Position numbers and translations under genes: made by a program. Below the pieces are notes generated by a model. The model had not been told where the DNA came from, did not search any database, and saw only the letters and a program-made list of their open reading frames with translations. A stretch of DNA of 64,000 bases from an uncultured Bacteroidia bacterium (lineage in GTDB: Bacteria; Bacteroidota; Bacteroidia; Bacteroidales; F082). The stretch lies in NCBI GenBank assembly GCA_902785755.1, contig CACZZO010000006.1:62001-126000 (forward strand), in the 5' to 3' direction. Below, piece after piece: positions 17,975 to 27,237 of this stretch (its first letter is position 1; each line of letters starts with the position of its first letter).

Positions 17975-18028
17975 AATGATATAAAAGTGTTTTGTTGATT
18001 TTTGAATCGTTTTCTGCCTTTGCCAAAA

Positions 18029-18712
18029 TCATTTTTTGACGTTGGTCGAGATGTCCTTTTCTCTTGCGGGTGTCTCTTGGTCTTGCAAGTGCTCGGCCCT
18101 GTATTTGCCTTGGGGCACATCCTCGAAGACGAACTGGTTGCACATTCGGGCGGCAATGATGTGGTCGGTCAAGGCCGTGTTGATGGCCGAAACAGCAACG
18201 TTGGCCAACACTCCAACAAGGCCTCCACCATAATAGTTGTTGTCATTCAGGTCGAGGTAAAGGTTGCAGGTGCGGTCAAACAGCACTTCGTTGGTGCGCG
18301 TCGATTTTATGATGAACTTCAGTTTGGTCTGGATGCCAAAACCGACCTTCTTCCACTCGTCGATGACGGAGAAGATGACGGCATCGGCGCCAAACACCCT
18401 GCCAAACATGCCCACGCTTTGGTCGAAGAAGTTCTCGGCATCGTAGGCACTCTCGGCCTTGAAGATTTCCATGGCCAAATGGGGCGAAATCACATAATAG
18501 CCGGCTTCGGCCAAAGGCAGGCTTATCGAAGTGTAAAGCAACTCCTTGGCTTCCACGTTGTTGGAGTTGTTGATGGGCGGCATGACCAACAAGGTCACGG
18601 GCTTCTCTTCGTACATCTTGGGATACAGTTCGCCTCGTGTGTGTTTCATTGTGTTGCACGATGCAAAGCACAACGAGCAGGCCGCAATCAGTATGATGAA
18701 TAGTTTTTTCAT
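18029..18712 (-). CDS. GNA1162-family (DUF799) lipoprotein
   Basis: 227 residues with a lipoprotein signal (lipobox CFASC, Cys19). The body contains VTLLVMPPINNSNNVEAKEL, LPLAEAGYYVISP and FGADAVIFSVI, the pattern of the GNA1162 family, which has an alpha/beta TolB-N-like fold. It is the last gene of a four-gene unit (CsgG-like, small lipoprotein, DUF4810, GNA1162). In Neisseria and other Gram-negatives CsgG-like, DUF4810 and GNA1162 genes also sit together, suggesting one outer-membrane complex. Exact function unknown. It starts 3 bp downstream of the DUF4810 stop. Confidence 0.85.
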   Translation of the reverse strand: MKKLFIILIAACSLCFASCNTMKHTRGELYPKMYEEKPVTLLVMPPINNSNNVEAKELLYTSISLPLAEAGYYVISPHLAMEIFKAESAYDAENFFDQSVGMFGRVFGADAVIFSVIDEWKKVGFGIQTKLKFIIKSTRTNEVLFDRTCNLYLDLNDNNYYGGGLVGVLANVAVSAINTALTDHIIAARMCNQFVFEDVPQGKYRAEHLQDQETPAREKDISTNVKK

Positions 18713-18715
18713 GGC

Positions 18716-19171
18716 TTATTGTTGGCTGAATTTTTTTACAAGAGGTGTGATGAAAACCGCCGATTCAGGATAGAGTTCCATTTCCATTTGGAACATTTCC
18801 AGTCCTCTCTCCCTGAACAAGGCGCCATAGTCGCTCAAGTTGCCGAAGGTTTCCTTTTGCTTTTTTGTGGCATTGTTGAGGAAAATCTCTGGCGTGTCGG
18901 GACTGAGCAGCAGGTAGCCATACTCGGCGCAAATGCCGGGAGGGACTATCCCTCTCGCTCCGCCCGGGTGTTTCACCATGTAGGCGTATTGGCACAGCAA
19001 CGCGCACACGCTTGAAGGGCTTTGTGTGTGATAATAGTCATACATAAGCACTTCATAATCATACGCTTTCTCAGTGCTTTTGTAGTTTCCCCAATTGTAC
19101 AGCATTGCTTTTTGGGGGCCGCACGAACTGAACAGGACGGCTAAAAAGGCAACAGCGAGGAGTTTCTTCAT
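18716..19171 (-). CDS. DUF4810 lipoprotein
   Basis: 151 residues; signal peptide with lipobox FSSC (Cys17). The segments MLYNWGNYKSTEKAYDYEVL and PPGICAEYGYLLL match the DUF4810 family. Its start overlaps the stop of the upstream small lipoprotein gene by 4 bp. It belongs to the CsgG/DUF4810/GNA1162 gene set and is presumed to act in the same periplasmic or outer-membrane assembly. Confidence 0.8.
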   Translation of the reverse strand: MKKLLAVAFLAVLFSSCGPQKAMLYNWGNYKSTEKAYDYEVLMYDYYHTQSPSSVCALLCQYAYMVKHPGGARGIVPPGICAEYGYLLLSPDTPEIFLNNATKKQKETFGNLSDYGALFRERGLEMFQMEMELYPESAVFITPLVKKFSQQ

Positions 19172-19515
19172 AACTCGATGATTTTGGTGTCGCCGGTCGA
19201 GAGCATCACCTCTTTTGAATAGACGGTTTGTCCGTTGCGGGTCACTTCCACTTTGTGACGGCCAGGCGTGGTCACGATGGACTGCTTGGCGGTCTGTTTG
19301 ATGTTGCGGCGGGTCTTGTGGGCGATGTCTTTCACGGTGGAAGTGGTGTATTGTTGCCCGTCGATGGTGACATCAATATCGTAGGCACTTGAGGCCGAGA
19401 AGCATACGGCGGCCTTGTCTTCAATGCCCGAAGTGACTGAATAATTGCCTACGCCACATGAGTTGAACAAAGTGGCAACGAAAAGGCAAAGTGTGGCAAT
19501 AATGATTTTTTTCAT
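19168..19515 (-). CDS. Small lipoprotein with PEGA-like beta domain
   Basis: 115 residues; lipobox FNSC (Cys20). The mature part is a single small beta domain (YDIDVTIDGQQYTTSTVKDI, then TPGRHKVEVTRNGQTVYSKE) resembling PEGA-type domains, which usually decorate surface or periplasmic proteins. It lies between the CsgG-like gene (3-bp gap) and the DUF4810 gene (4-bp overlap). This fourth member is not part of the Neisseria version of the cluster as I know it, so it may be a Bacteroidota addition. Confidence 0.7.
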   Translation of the reverse strand: MKKIIIATLCLFVATLFNSCGVGNYSVTSGIEDKAAVCFSASSAYDIDVTIDGQQYTTSTVKDIAHKTRRNIKQTAKQSIVTTPGRHKVEVTRNGQTVYSKEVMLSTGDTKIIEL

Positions 19516-19518
19516 GGC

Positions 19519-20397
19519 TTATTCCTCCATTAAGTAATAAAGTTCAAGGTGGTCAATGTCGATGGCTTCGCCTTCGTAGGTGGCAAACGAAATCTCGGTT
19601 TCGGGCGTGTCGCCGTAGTTGGAGTTCACGGTGATTTGGCCCATTCTCTTGCCAGGAAGTTCAACGGTGGCACCCGTCTGCGGGTTGTTCACCATCTTGC
19701 CTTTTTTGAATAAACCGAACTTGCTGCCGGGGGTGATGCCTTGCGTTGCGCCGCCCGAGATGACGTAGTTGCCGTCGTCCACAGTCAGCACATAGCCGCG
19801 CCACGGTTTGTCCATGCACTTGTTGATGATGTTTTCCACCAATTGGGTGAGGGCTGCCGAGATGGCCTTGTCGCTCAGCGTGGCATCGAAACCGGCGGTG
19901 CCGCCAAGGCCCAAAGTAGTCTTCGACGAGGTTTCGGCTTGGCCTTTGGCCTCGTCGGAATAGATGATGAGGCCCGTAGCGGCATCAACGAGGCGCACGT
20001 TCACAGCGGCCTCAACGGTTTGGGTCTTCGTGGTGCTGAAAATCCTCTCGTCGCCTTCGGTCTTGCGCCCGAATTGCGTGATGGAGCCGAGGATGATGTA
20101 GTCGGCACCGATTTTCTTCATGTCAGAGCCTGATTCCTTCACGAGCACGTCAAGGTCGTCGCGCTCAAGCAGGATGAACTTGCCGCTGGCAGCCAACTTC
20201 GACGAAAGGATGTCCATGGCTTGCTTGCGCATGGGGTCGTTCTCACGGTCGTAGAAGATGCCTTTGCCGTACTGGGTTTCGTTGGAGAATCGGCCAATGG
20301 CCACTTTCCGTTTCAGCGTCTTGCCCTCTTGGGCGCTCGCGGTGGTGCCGAAAATGGCCAACAGCGCGAGGATTGCAATTAATCTGAAGTTTTTCAT
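19519..20397 (-). CDS. CsgG/HfaB family outer-membrane protein
   Basis: 292 residues from the ATG at 20397, which gives a clean signal peptide (MKNFRLIAILALLAIFG, ending TTASAQ). A longer frame upstream lacks one. Residues about 27-230 carry the CsgG pattern: KVAIGRFSNETQYGKG, DILSSKLAASGKFILLERDD, GADYIILGSITQFGRK and a beta-rich segment ending in VVENIINK-like residues. CsgG proteins form oligomeric outer-membrane channels for curli secretion, but this group often lacks curli genes and has no lipobox here. It heads the four-gene unit and has a -7 element at 20451-20458. Confidence 0.85.
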   Translation of the reverse strand: MKNFRLIAILALLAIFGTTASAQEGKTLKRKVAIGRFSNETQYGKGIFYDRENDPMRKQAMDILSSKLAASGKFILLERDDLDVLVKESGSDMKKIGADYIILGSITQFGRKTEGDERIFSTTKTQTVEAAVNVRLVDAATGLIIYSDEAKGQAETSSKTTLGLGGTAGFDATLSDKAISAALTQLVENIINKCMDKPWRGYVLTVDDGNYVISGGATQGITPGSKFGLFKKGKMVNNPQTGATVELPGKRMGQITVNSNYGDTPETEISFATYEGEAIDIDHLELYYLMEE

Positions 20398-20450
20398 CTG
20401 TTTTTGAATTATTTGATAATGATTGTTGTCTGATGTTTTGTTCAAATCGG

Positions 20451-20458
20451 CAAAGATA
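20451..20458 (-). promoter_or_regulatory. -7 element (TATCTTTG) of the CsgG-cluster operon
   Basis: Minus-strand TATCTTTG 53 nt before the CsgG-like ATG; no other good match lies nearer. Confidence 0.55.
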
Positions 20459-20583
20459 GCCATTTTTGCGTTACGCAGCCCTCAAAAAAGCGCAAAACCT
20501 GTCGAAAAACCTATCTGAAATCGGAAAATGGAAATTTTTCGAAAAAAATCGAAAAAAATGCTTGCGCGTAACGAAATTAGTTG

Positions 20584-20591
20584 TACTTTTG
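20584..20591 (+). promoter_or_regulatory. -7 element (TACTTTTG) of tRNA-Gln
   Basis: TACTTTTG 23 nt before the 5' end of the tRNA. Confidence 0.65.
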
Positions 20592-20614
20592 CAGCCGCAT
20601 TCGGAAACGAATGA

Positions 20615-20685
20615 TGTCGAGTGGTGTAATGGCAGCACTGCAGATTTTGGTTCTGCCTGTCAAGGTTCGAATCCTTGCTCGACAA
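20615..20685 (+). tRNA. tRNA-Gln (anticodon UUG)
   Basis: A 71-nt cloverleaf. Acceptor TGTCGAG (20615-20621) pairs with CTCGACA (20678-20684), discriminator A20685. The anticodon stem GCAGA/TCTGC encloses loop TTTTGGT, giving anticodon TTG for Gln. The T arm CAAGG-TTCGAAT-CCTTG is perfect. CCA is not encoded, as is common in Bacteroidota. Confidence 0.96.
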
Positions 20686-20697
20686 CTTGAGGTGGAA

Positions 20698-20732
20698 GAA
20701 AGACCTGCTACTTTGAGTAACAGGTCTTTTTG
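20698..20732 (+). terminator. Intrinsic terminator after tRNA-Gln
   Basis: AAAGACCTG pairs with CAGGTCTTT around 20700-20729, followed by TTTTG. The remaining 20733-20900 stretch shows only short GC-rich inverted repeats before rimP. Confidence 0.75.
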
Positions 20733-20900
20733 TTTGAAGTATTGAAATGAATGGTTTGAATCCCTCGCCCTGCTGGCACCTCCTTTGAAAAAGGGAAGCG
20801 CAAAGCGACGCGGAAACGAAGCCCTGAAAGGGCGACCCAAAAACAACCCGATGTGAGCGTTGCGAAACTTCGGGCAGGAAGAAATATAAACATAATAATA

Positions 20901-21356
20901 ATGATTACAAAAGAACAAGTGGCACCCCTCTGCGAAGAAGCCTTAGCCGACACCGACCGCTTCCTGGTGGAAGTGAAGGTGAAGCCGAGCAACGTGATTG
21001 AAGTCTACATCGACTCCGACACGGCCGTCAACATCGACCATTGCGCCGAATTGAGCCGCTACGTCAACGAGAAACTCGACCGCGATGTGGAGGATTATGA
21101 ACTGAGCGTGCTGTCGTGGGGGCTTTCGGGTGCCTTGAAGATGGACCGTCAGTTGCGGAAATATGTGGGCAAGGACGTGGAGGTGAAGACGAAGGAAACG
21201 GGCAAGTTGCAAGGCAAACTTGTCGGTTTCGATGAGGAAAGGGTGGAATTTGCCCCTGCGCCCAAGAAATCCTCAAAGAAAAAGCCCGCCGAGGAACCTG
21301 TCAACCTGTTCTTCGAGCGCAAGAAAGTGGAAATCAAGCCCGCAATCATATTTTGA
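20901..21356 (+). CDS. rimP: Ribosome maturation factor RimP
   Basis: 151 residues. It binds 30S precursors and helps assemble the small subunit. Conserved segments are LVEVKVKPSNVIEVYIDSD, VNIDHCAELSRYVNEKLDRD, YELSVLSWGLSGALKMDRQL (PG replaced by SG in the usual VSSPGL motif) and KYVGKDVEVKT. The ATG at 20901 gives the family N-terminus. It is the first gene of the rimP-nusA-infB operon, the standard order across bacteria. Confidence 0.93.
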   Translation: MITKEQVAPLCEEALADTDRFLVEVKVKPSNVIEVYIDSDTAVNIDHCAELSRYVNEKLDRDVEDYELSVLSWGLSGALKMDRQLRKYVGKDVEVKTKETGKLQGKLVGFDEERVEFAPAPKKSSKKKPAEEPVNLFFERKKVEIKPAIIF

Positions 21357-21452
21357 GCGGATCTTCAGCAGGCTCAGAGATCTAAGTCCGTTGAGCCAAT
21401 CGAAACGCTAGCAACAATCAACGATTAAACAATAAACAATCAACATACAAAA

Positions 21453-22712
21453 ATGGACAACTACAAATTAGTAGAAACTTTCTCAGAATTCAAGGAGTTC
21501 AAGAACATTGACCGCGAGGCCATGATGCGCATCATCGAGGATGTGTTCCGTGGCATGTTGAACAAGAAGTTCGACACCGACACCACCGACTTCATCGACA
21601 TCATCGTGAACGTCGACAAGGGCGACTTTGAAATCTACCACAACCGCACCGTGGTTGAGGACGACGAACTGACCGACCCGCTCCGCCAAATCAAATTGTC
21701 GGACGCCATCAAGATTGAGCCCGATTTTGAGGTGGGCGAAGAAGTGAATGAGGAATTGCGCATCGAGAGCTTCGGTCGCCGCGACATTTTGGCCTTGCGC
21801 CAGAATTTGCAGACCAAAGTTTCTGAATATGAGAAGGAAAACATCTTCCAGAAGTACAAGGAGAAGGTTGGCGAAATCGTTACTGCCGAGGTGCTTCATG
21901 CTTGGAAACGCGAAATCGTCGTTGCCGACGACGAAGGCATCGAACTGATTCTGCCCAAGTCGGAACAGATTCCCGAAGACAAATATAATAAAGGTGACAC
22001 CCTCCGCGCCATCGTGAAGAGCGTGGAGAGCATCAATGGCTCGCCTGTGGTCACGCTTTCGCGCACCTCCGAAATCTTCCTGCAACGCTTGCTCGAAGCC
22101 GAGGTGCCCGAGATTTACGACGGCCTTATCACGGTCAAGAAGATTGTCCGCGAACCTGGCCAACGCGCCAAGATTGCCGTTGAATCCTACGACGACCGCA
22201 TCGACCCCGTCGGTGCCTGCGTCGGCATGAAGGGTACTCGTATTCACGGCATCGTCCGCGAGTTGCGCAACGAGAACATCGACGTCATCAACTGGACCAC
22301 CAACCCGACGTTGCTCATCACTCGCGCCCTCAGTCCGGCCAAAATCACGAACATCGTCCTCAGCAGCGACAACACGATGGCGAATGTTTACATGGAGAAC
22401 GACCAAATCAGCCTCGCCATCGGCAAGGGTGGCTACAACATCAAGTTGGCCGGCAAACTGACGGGCTACGAAATCGACGTTTATCGCAACAGCGAAGCCA
22501 ACAATGCCGAGGAAGACGTTGACCTGCAAGAGTTCTCCGACGAAATCGACCAGTGGGTCATCGACTCGCTCGTCCACATGGGTTGCGACACGGCCAAGGC
22601 TGTGCTGTCGTACACGCCCGAAGAGGTGGCCACTCGCGCCGACCTTGAGATTGAAACCGTCAAGGATGTGTTCCGCATCCTGAAGGCCGAATTTGAACAA
22701 GACGCCGAATGA
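21453..22712 (+). CDS. nusA: Transcription termination/antitermination factor NusA
   Basis: 419 residues, the normal Bacteroidota length without the acidic C-terminal repeats of enterobacteria. The N-terminal RNA polymerase-binding domain is at about 1-125. The S1 domain follows at 130-200 (GEIVTAEVLHAWKREIVVAD). KH1 and KH2 lie at about 230-345 (DPVGACVGMKGTRIHGIVRE and SLAIGKGGYNIKLAGKL). A short helix-hairpin tail completes it. It modulates pausing, termination and antitermination. It lies 96 bp after rimP and 43 bp before infB in one operon. Confidence 0.97.
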   Translation: MDNYKLVETFSEFKEFKNIDREAMMRIIEDVFRGMLNKKFDTDTTDFIDIIVNVDKGDFEIYHNRTVVEDDELTDPLRQIKLSDAIKIEPDFEVGEEVNEELRIESFGRRDILALRQNLQTKVSEYEKENIFQKYKEKVGEIVTAEVLHAWKREIVVADDEGIELILPKSEQIPEDKYNKGDTLRAIVKSVESINGSPVVTLSRTSEIFLQRLLEAEVPEIYDGLITVKKIVREPGQRAKIAVESYDDRIDPVGACVGMKGTRIHGIVRELRNENIDVINWTTNPTLLITRALSPAKITNIVLSSDNTMANVYMENDQISLAIGKGGYNIKLAGKLTGYEIDVYRNSEANNAEEDVDLQEFSDEIDQWVIDSLVHMGCDTAKAVLSYTPEEVATRADLEIETVKDVFRILKAEFEQDAE

Positions 22713-22755
22713 GGCAATGCAATAATCAACTAAACGAGAAACAAAGAAAGAAACT

Positions 22756-25689
22756 ATGTCCGAAGAAACTAATTTCACGATTCGATTATCCAAAGCGGTA
22801 AAAGAATTCAATGTGGGAAAGGACACCATTGTGGAGTTCCTCGCCAAGAAGGGCTTCCAAGTGGATCCCTCTCCCAACACGAAACTCACGGCAGACATGT
22901 ATAGCCTGCTCGTGAAGGAATATCAGGGCGAGAAGGAAGTGAAGAACGAGGCCAAGAAATTGGGCAACCTCTCTTATAAAGGTGGTAGTGTTTCCGTTGA
23001 TTCGGCATTGCAATCACAAAAGGTTGCGGAGGAAGAGGACCACGAGGAAATCATCATCCGCTCGAATACCATTTCGTCGCCAGTGAAAAAGACGCCCAAG
23101 CCCGCGCCCGAACCGGAGCCGGAGCCTGAACCAGAACCTGTGATAGAGGTGAAGGAAGAAGCTCCAAAGCAAGAGCCTGCACCCGAAAAGGCTGAGCCTG
23201 AAAAGAAAGAGGAGAATCCCTCTGGCATTTCGCTGAACATCGTCGGCAAGATTGACCTTGAGCCGAAACCTCGCAAGGACAAGAAAAAGGACAAGCAGAA
23301 ATCCGACAAAAAGCCTGAACAAAAGCCTGAACAAAAGCAGGAAAAGAAACCCCAACAGCAGCAACAGCCCAAGCAGGAAAAGAAAAAGGAGCAACCCCAG
23401 CCCCAGAAGCCGGCACCTGTCAAGAAGGACGAGCCGAAGACATCCTTGGAGGCTCGTGTCATCAAACTTGAGGCACCCAAACTGCAAGGCCCGACTGTTC
23501 TCGGCATGGTGGAACTGCCCGACGAGAAGCGTCGCACAAAGGCCACCCCTGAAAAGAGAAAGCGCAAGCGCATCAAGGGCAAACCGGAAGGTTCGTCGGA
23601 GAACCCGACTGGCCCGAATGTGAACCCAGGCGGCAAGAAGCAGGGCGGCGACAACAAACAGCAGCAAGGCAAAGGCCAGAAACCGCAAGGCGGCGACAAT
23701 GCCAACAAGAAGAACCAGAAGGACAACGCCAAACTGAGCAAGAAGGACAAGAAGCAAGGCAAGCGCGAGGAAAAGCCCGAACTGACCGAAGAGGAAATCT
23801 CGAAGCAGATTAAGGACACTTTGGCACGCCTCGCTCCTATGGGCAAGTCGAAGACCTCAAAGCACCGCCGCGAGAAGCGTCAGCAGGTGGCGGGAAGCAT
23901 GATGGAGGAAATGATGCGTCAAGAGGAGGACAAGAAAGTCCTGAAAGTGACCGAGTTTGTGACCGCCAACGAATTGGCCACGATGATGAACGTGCCAGTC
24001 GTGAAGGTCATCGGTACCTGCATGAGCCTTGGTATGCCTGTTTCCATCAATCAACGCCTTGATGCTGAGGCACTTTCTGTGGTGGCCGAGGAGTTTGGTT
24101 TCCAAGTCGACTTTGTTAGTGCTGATGTGCAGGAAGCCATCGCCGAAACGGAAGAAAACGACCGTGAGGAAGACCTCGTGCCGCGTGCGCCTGTCGTCAC
24201 CGTCATGGGTCACGTCGACCACGGTAAGACCAAACTTTTGGACTACATCCGTAATACGAATGTGGTGGCTGGCGAGGCTGGTGGTATCACACAACATATT
24301 GGTGCTTACGAAGTTACTACCGAAAGCGGAAAGAAGATTACCTTCTTGGATACGCCCGGTCACGAGGCATTTACGGCCATGCGTGCCCGTGGTGCCAAGA
24401 TTACTGACGTGGCCATCATCGTCATCGCCACTGATGATAGCGTGATGCCGCAAACCGTTGAGGCCATCAATCACGCACAGGCTGCTGGTGTACCTATCGT
24501 ATTCGCTTTGAACAAGATAGACAAGCCTACTGCCAATCCCGACAAGATCCGTGAGCAGTTGGCCAACATGAACATCCTTGTCGAAAGCTGGGGCGGCAAG
24601 TACCAAGATCAGGAAATCGCCGCCAAAATCGGTTTGAATGTGGATGCCTTGCTGGAAAAGGTGCTTCTCGAAGCCGAATTCCTCGACCTGAAAGCCAATC
24701 CGAACCGTTTGGCCAAGGGTACGGTCATTGAGTCGGCCCTCGACAAAGGTCGCGGTTATGTGGCCAAGATTTTGGTGCAAAACGGCACCTTGAGAGTTGG
24801 CGACATGGTGTTGGCCGGCACGACCTACGGCAAGGTGAAGGCCATGTTCGACGACCACAACAAACAGGTGAAAGAGGCTGGACCTTCAACGCCAGTGCTG
24901 TTGCTTGGTTTGAACGGTGCGCCCATGCCCGGCGATGCTTTCAATGTGATGACTGACGAGCACGAGGTGAAGGCCATCGCCAACCGCCGTGAGCAGTTGC
25001 AACGCGAACAGACACGCCGCACCAGCCCGCACATCACCTTGGACGAAATCGGTCGTCGTATCGCCATCGGCGACTTCAAGGAATTGAACATCATCGTCAA
25101 GGCCGACGTGGACGGTTCTGTGGAGGCTTTGGCCGACAGTTTGCTGAAACTCTCCACCGAGCAGGTTCAGGTCAATGTCATCCACAAGTCGGTGGGTGCC
25201 ATCAGCGAGTCGGACGTCATGCTGGCTTCGGCTTCCAATGCCATTATCGTGGGCTTCAATGTGCGTCCTACCGCTCAAGCGCGTAAGATGGCTGAGAATG
25301 AGAAGATAGACATTCGTCTGTACTCCATCATCTACACCGCCATCGAAGAAATCAAGGCGGCAATCGAAGGCATGTTGGCTCCCGAAATCGAAGAAGTGGT
25401 CACCTGCAACCTCGAAATCCGCGAAACCTTCAAGATCAGCAAGGTCGGCACCATCGCCGGTTGCATGGTCTTGGACGGCAAGATTACCCGCAACACGAAG
25501 ATTCGCGTCATTCGCGACGGCATCGTGGTCTACACGGGCGTGCTCGGTTCCCTGAAACGTTACAAAGACGATGTGAAAGAAGTCAGTGCCGGCATGGACT
25601 GCGGCTTGAACATCGAGAACTTCAACGACATCAAGGTCGGCGACATCATCGAGGGCTACACCGAAAAGGAGATTGCCCGCAAATTGTAA
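22756..25689 (+). CDS. infB: Translation initiation factor IF-2
   Basis: 977 residues. An IF2_N winged domain opens the protein ([20 protein letters not shown]). Residues about 105-360 are a long charged low-complexity linker with Pro-Glu and Lys-Gln-Pro runs. A second IF2_N lies near 395-450. The GTPase domain starts near 475 with [12 protein letters not shown] (G1), [10 protein letters not shown] (G2), DTPGHEAF (G3) and NKIDK (G4). Beta-barrel and C-terminal domains bind fMet-tRNA. It is the last gene of the rimP operon, with a strong terminator 25 bp later. Confidence 0.98.
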   Translation: MSEETNFTIRLSKAVKEFNVGKDTIVEFLAKKGFQVDPSPNTKLTADMYSLLVKEYQGEKEVKNEAKKLGNLSYKGGSVSVDSALQSQKVAEEEDHEEIIIRSNTISSPVKKTPKPAPEPEPEPEPEPVIEVKEEAPKQEPAPEKAEPEKKEENPSGISLNIVGKIDLEPKPRKDKKKDKQKSDKKPEQKPEQKQEKKPQQQQQPKQEKKKEQPQPQKPAPVKKDEPKTSLEARVIKLEAPKLQGPTVLGMVELPDEKRRTKATPEKRKRKRIKGKPEGSSENPTGPNVNPGGKKQGGDNKQQQGKGQKPQGGDNANKKNQKDNAKLSKKDKKQGKREEKPELTEEEISKQIKDTLARLAPMGKSKTSKHRREKRQQVAGSMMEEMMRQEEDKKVLKVTEFVTANELATMMNVPVVKVIGTCMSLGMPVSINQRLDAEALSVVAEEFGFQVDFVSADVQEAIAETEENDREEDLVPRAPVVTVMGHVDHGKTKLLDYIRNTNVVAGEAGGITQHIGAYEVTTESGKKITFLDTPGHEAFTAMRARGAKITDVAIIVIATDDSVMPQTVEAINHAQAAGVPIVFALNKIDKPTANPDKIREQLANMNILVESWGGKYQDQEIAAKIGLNVDALLEKVLLEAEFLDLKANPNRLAKGTVIESALDKGRGYVAKILVQNGTLRVGDMVLAGTTYGKVKAMFDDHNKQVKEAGPSTPVLLLGLNGAPMPGDAFNVMTDEHEVKAIANRREQLQREQTRRTSPHITLDEIGRRIAIGDFKELNIIVKADVDGSVEALADSLLKLSTEQVQVNVIHKSVGAISESDVMLASASNAIIVGFNVRPTAQARKMAENEKIDIRLYSIIYTAIEEIKAAIEGMLAPEIEEVVTCNLEIRETFKISKVGTIAGCMVLDGKITRNTKIRVIRDGIVVYTGVLGSLKRYKDDVKEVSAGMDCGLNIENFNDIKVGDIIEGYTEKEIARKL

Positions 25690-25713
25690 GGCAGTCGCTT
25701 TACTATGGTTTGG

Positions 25714-25750
25714 AAAAGCCTCGGCAACGGTGTGTTGTCGGGGCTTTTTT
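25714..25750 (+). terminator. Intrinsic terminator of the rimP-nusA-infB operon
   Basis: AAAAGCCTCGGCAAC pairs with GTTGTCGGGGCTTTT across a GGTGT loop, ending in TTTTTT at 25745-25750. The stem is about 13 bp with two mismatches. Confidence 0.8.
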
Positions 25751-25756
25751 ATGCAC

Positions 25757-25860
25757 TTTTGAGAATTTTGTAGAGGAGATTTGAGAATTTTGTAAGCAAC
25801 TTTTGAGAATTTTGTAGGATAGATTTGAGAATTTTGTAACGGAGATTTGAGAATTTTGTA
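25757..25860 (+). repeat. Five 22-bp direct repeats (TTTGAGAATTTTGTA iterons)
   Basis: Units start at 25757, 25779, 25801, 25823 and 25845, exactly 22 bp apart, each with the invariant core TTTGAGAATTTTGTA and a variable 6-bp spacer. The array abuts the -7 element of the ATPase gene. 22 bp is about two helical turns, so a protein would meet every unit on the same DNA face. Confidence 0.95.
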
Positions 25861-25868
25861 TATCTTTG
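25861..25868 (+). promoter_or_regulatory. -7 element (TATCTTTG) of the first DUF4143 ATPase
   Basis: TATCTTTG immediately follows the fifth iteron. The ATG is 21 nt downstream. Any -33 element would lie inside the iteron array. Confidence 0.65.
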
Positions 25869-25889
25869 CAGCCGCAAAACCAACGTATT

Positions 25890-27074
25890 ATGTATAGAAG
25901 ACCACAATTTGATGAATTAATGTCGCGCATGAAAGAGCCTCGGCGTTTCATACAAGTGTTATCTGGTCCGCGACAGGTGGGGAAATCGACCTTGGTAAAA
26001 CAAGTGTTGCAGGAAATAGACTTGCCCTATTTGTTTGTCACGGCGGATAGCGTTCCTCCCGAGAGCACGGCTTGGATTGGCGAAACATGGTCGACGGCGC
26101 GTGCAAGACTGCAAATAGCCCAAGCATCGGAGTATCTTCTTGTCATTGACGAAGTCCACAAGATTGACAATTGGAGCGAAGCCGTAAAGAAGGAGTGGGA
26201 CATGGACACTTTCAATGACGTTCCGATAAAGGTGGTGCTGCTTGGCTCTTCGCGGCTGCTACTGAAAGACGGATTGACCGAGTCGCTTGCCGGAAGGTTC
26301 GAAATCATTCGCATGTCGCATTGGAGTTATCTGGAGATGCGCGAGGCTTTCGGCTTCGACATCAACCAATATGTGTATTATGGCGGCTATCCCGGCGGGG
26401 CGCTTTTGATAAAGGATTTCCGCCGTTGGCAGCGGTATGTCAAGGAAAGCATTGTGGCTCCGGCCATTGAGCGGGATGTGCTGTCGACGAAAATCGTCTA
26501 TAAGCCTGAATTGATGCGCCAATTGTTTGATTTGGGCTGTGTGTATTCGGGCAAGGAACTGTCTTTGAACAAGATGCTCGGCCAACTGCTGGACGCGGGC
26601 AATGTGACCACGCTTGCCAATTACCTGACCACATTGGACGAGTCGAGGCTGCTTTGCGGGTTGCACAAATATGCCAATGATGCGGCACGCAAGTATAATT
26701 CGGTGCCGAAACTTATGGTTTACAACACCGCCCTGCTTTCGGCGCAGTCTGGGGTTGCTTTCGAGAAGGCGTTCACGACACCAACCGAGTGGGGGCGATG
26801 GGTGGAGTCGGCTGTCGGGGCGTTCTTGCTCAATCAGGCTGACGAAGTCGGATACAAGATGTACTATTGGCGCGAGCGCAATGACGAGGTCGATTTCATC
26901 ATTGAGTACAACAGGAAGTGTGTCGCCATAGAGGTAAAAAGTGGCCGCCGAACTGGAAACGAGGGACTTAAAAAGTTTAGGGAGCAATTCAACCCCGCCC
27001 ATTCGTTTATAGTGGGCAGTGGCGGAATACCCGTTGAAGAGTTTCTCACGTTCAATTTGGAGCCGCTTTTTTGA
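25890..27074 (+). CDS. AAA+ ATPase with DUF4143-type C-terminal domain (first copy)
   Basis: 394 residues. Walker A is GPRQVGKST (about 25-33) and Walker B is LLVIDEVHKI (about 89-98). Sensor-like VVLLGSSR follows. The central segment YYGGYPGGALL and the late EVDFIIEYNRKCVAIEVKSG, with the D..ExK signature of a PD-(D/E)XK-like fold, define the AAA_14/DUF4143 family. These ATPases are very abundant in Bacteroidota, often in variable regions; their role is unknown. The ATG at 25890 follows the iteron-promoter. It ends 5 bp before a fragment of an HNH nuclease gene, so this gene probably arrived by recombination into older sequence. Confidence 0.88.
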   Translation: MYRRPQFDELMSRMKEPRRFIQVLSGPRQVGKSTLVKQVLQEIDLPYLFVTADSVPPESTAWIGETWSTARARLQIAQASEYLLVIDEVHKIDNWSEAVKKEWDMDTFNDVPIKVVLLGSSRLLLKDGLTESLAGRFEIIRMSHWSYLEMREAFGFDINQYVYYGGYPGGALLIKDFRRWQRYVKESIVAPAIERDVLSTKIVYKPELMRQLFDLGCVYSGKELSLNKMLGQLLDAGNVTTLANYLTTLDESRLLCGLHKYANDAARKYNSVPKLMVYNTALLSAQSGVAFEKAFTTPTEWGRWVESAVGAFLLNQADEVGYKMYYWRERNDEVDFIIEYNRKCVAIEVKSGRRTGNEGLKKFREQFNPAHSFIVGSGGIPVEEFLTFNLEPLF

Positions 27075-27079
27075 AAATA

Positions 27080-27130
27080 AACTGCCAAATGCTCTGCCGT
27101 GAGTGCAACCGGCGGAAGAGCGGGAAATGA
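27080..27130 (+). pseudogene. 51-bp remnant of a DUF262-HNH nuclease gene (C-terminus)
   Basis: Translates to NCQMLCRECNRRKSGK and a stop. The last 16 residues of the intact HNH gene at 33975-35075 are the same apart from one Asp/Glu change. By eye 46 of 51 bases match. The similarity begins abruptly 5 bp after the ATPase stop codon, marking a recombination breakpoint. Confidence 0.85.
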
Positions 27131-27140
27131 TAATCGGATA

Positions 27141-27192
27141 AAACTGAACCCGAGCCAGAAAGAAGCAATCTTTTCTGGCTTGGGTAGTTTTT
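27141..27192 (+). terminator. Intrinsic terminator
   Basis: CCCGAGCCAGAA (27149-27160) pairs with TTCTGGCTTGGG (27173-27184) with one mismatch, flanked by AAACT and AGTTT, and followed by a T-run. Confidence 0.7.
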
Positions 27193-27204
27193 CCTTTCAA
27201 AACC

Positions 27205-27234
27205 TTGTTTACTCAAAAAACTTTCGTACTTTTG
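27205..27234 (+). promoter_or_regulatory. Complete promoter (-33 TTG, -7 TACTTTTG) of the second DUF4143 ATPase
   Basis: TTG at 27205-27207, a 19-bp spacer, TACTTTTG at 27227-27234. The start codon is 51 nt downstream. Confidence 0.7.
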
Positions 27235-27237
27235 CGT

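Noticed and set aside
21483..22898. 471-codon frame antisense to nusA
   Set aside because: Shadow of nusA; composition biased to Val/Leu/Asp, no motif.
25757..25860. CRISPR array
   Set aside because: Units are only 22 bp with 6-bp spacers, far too short, and no cas genes are present.
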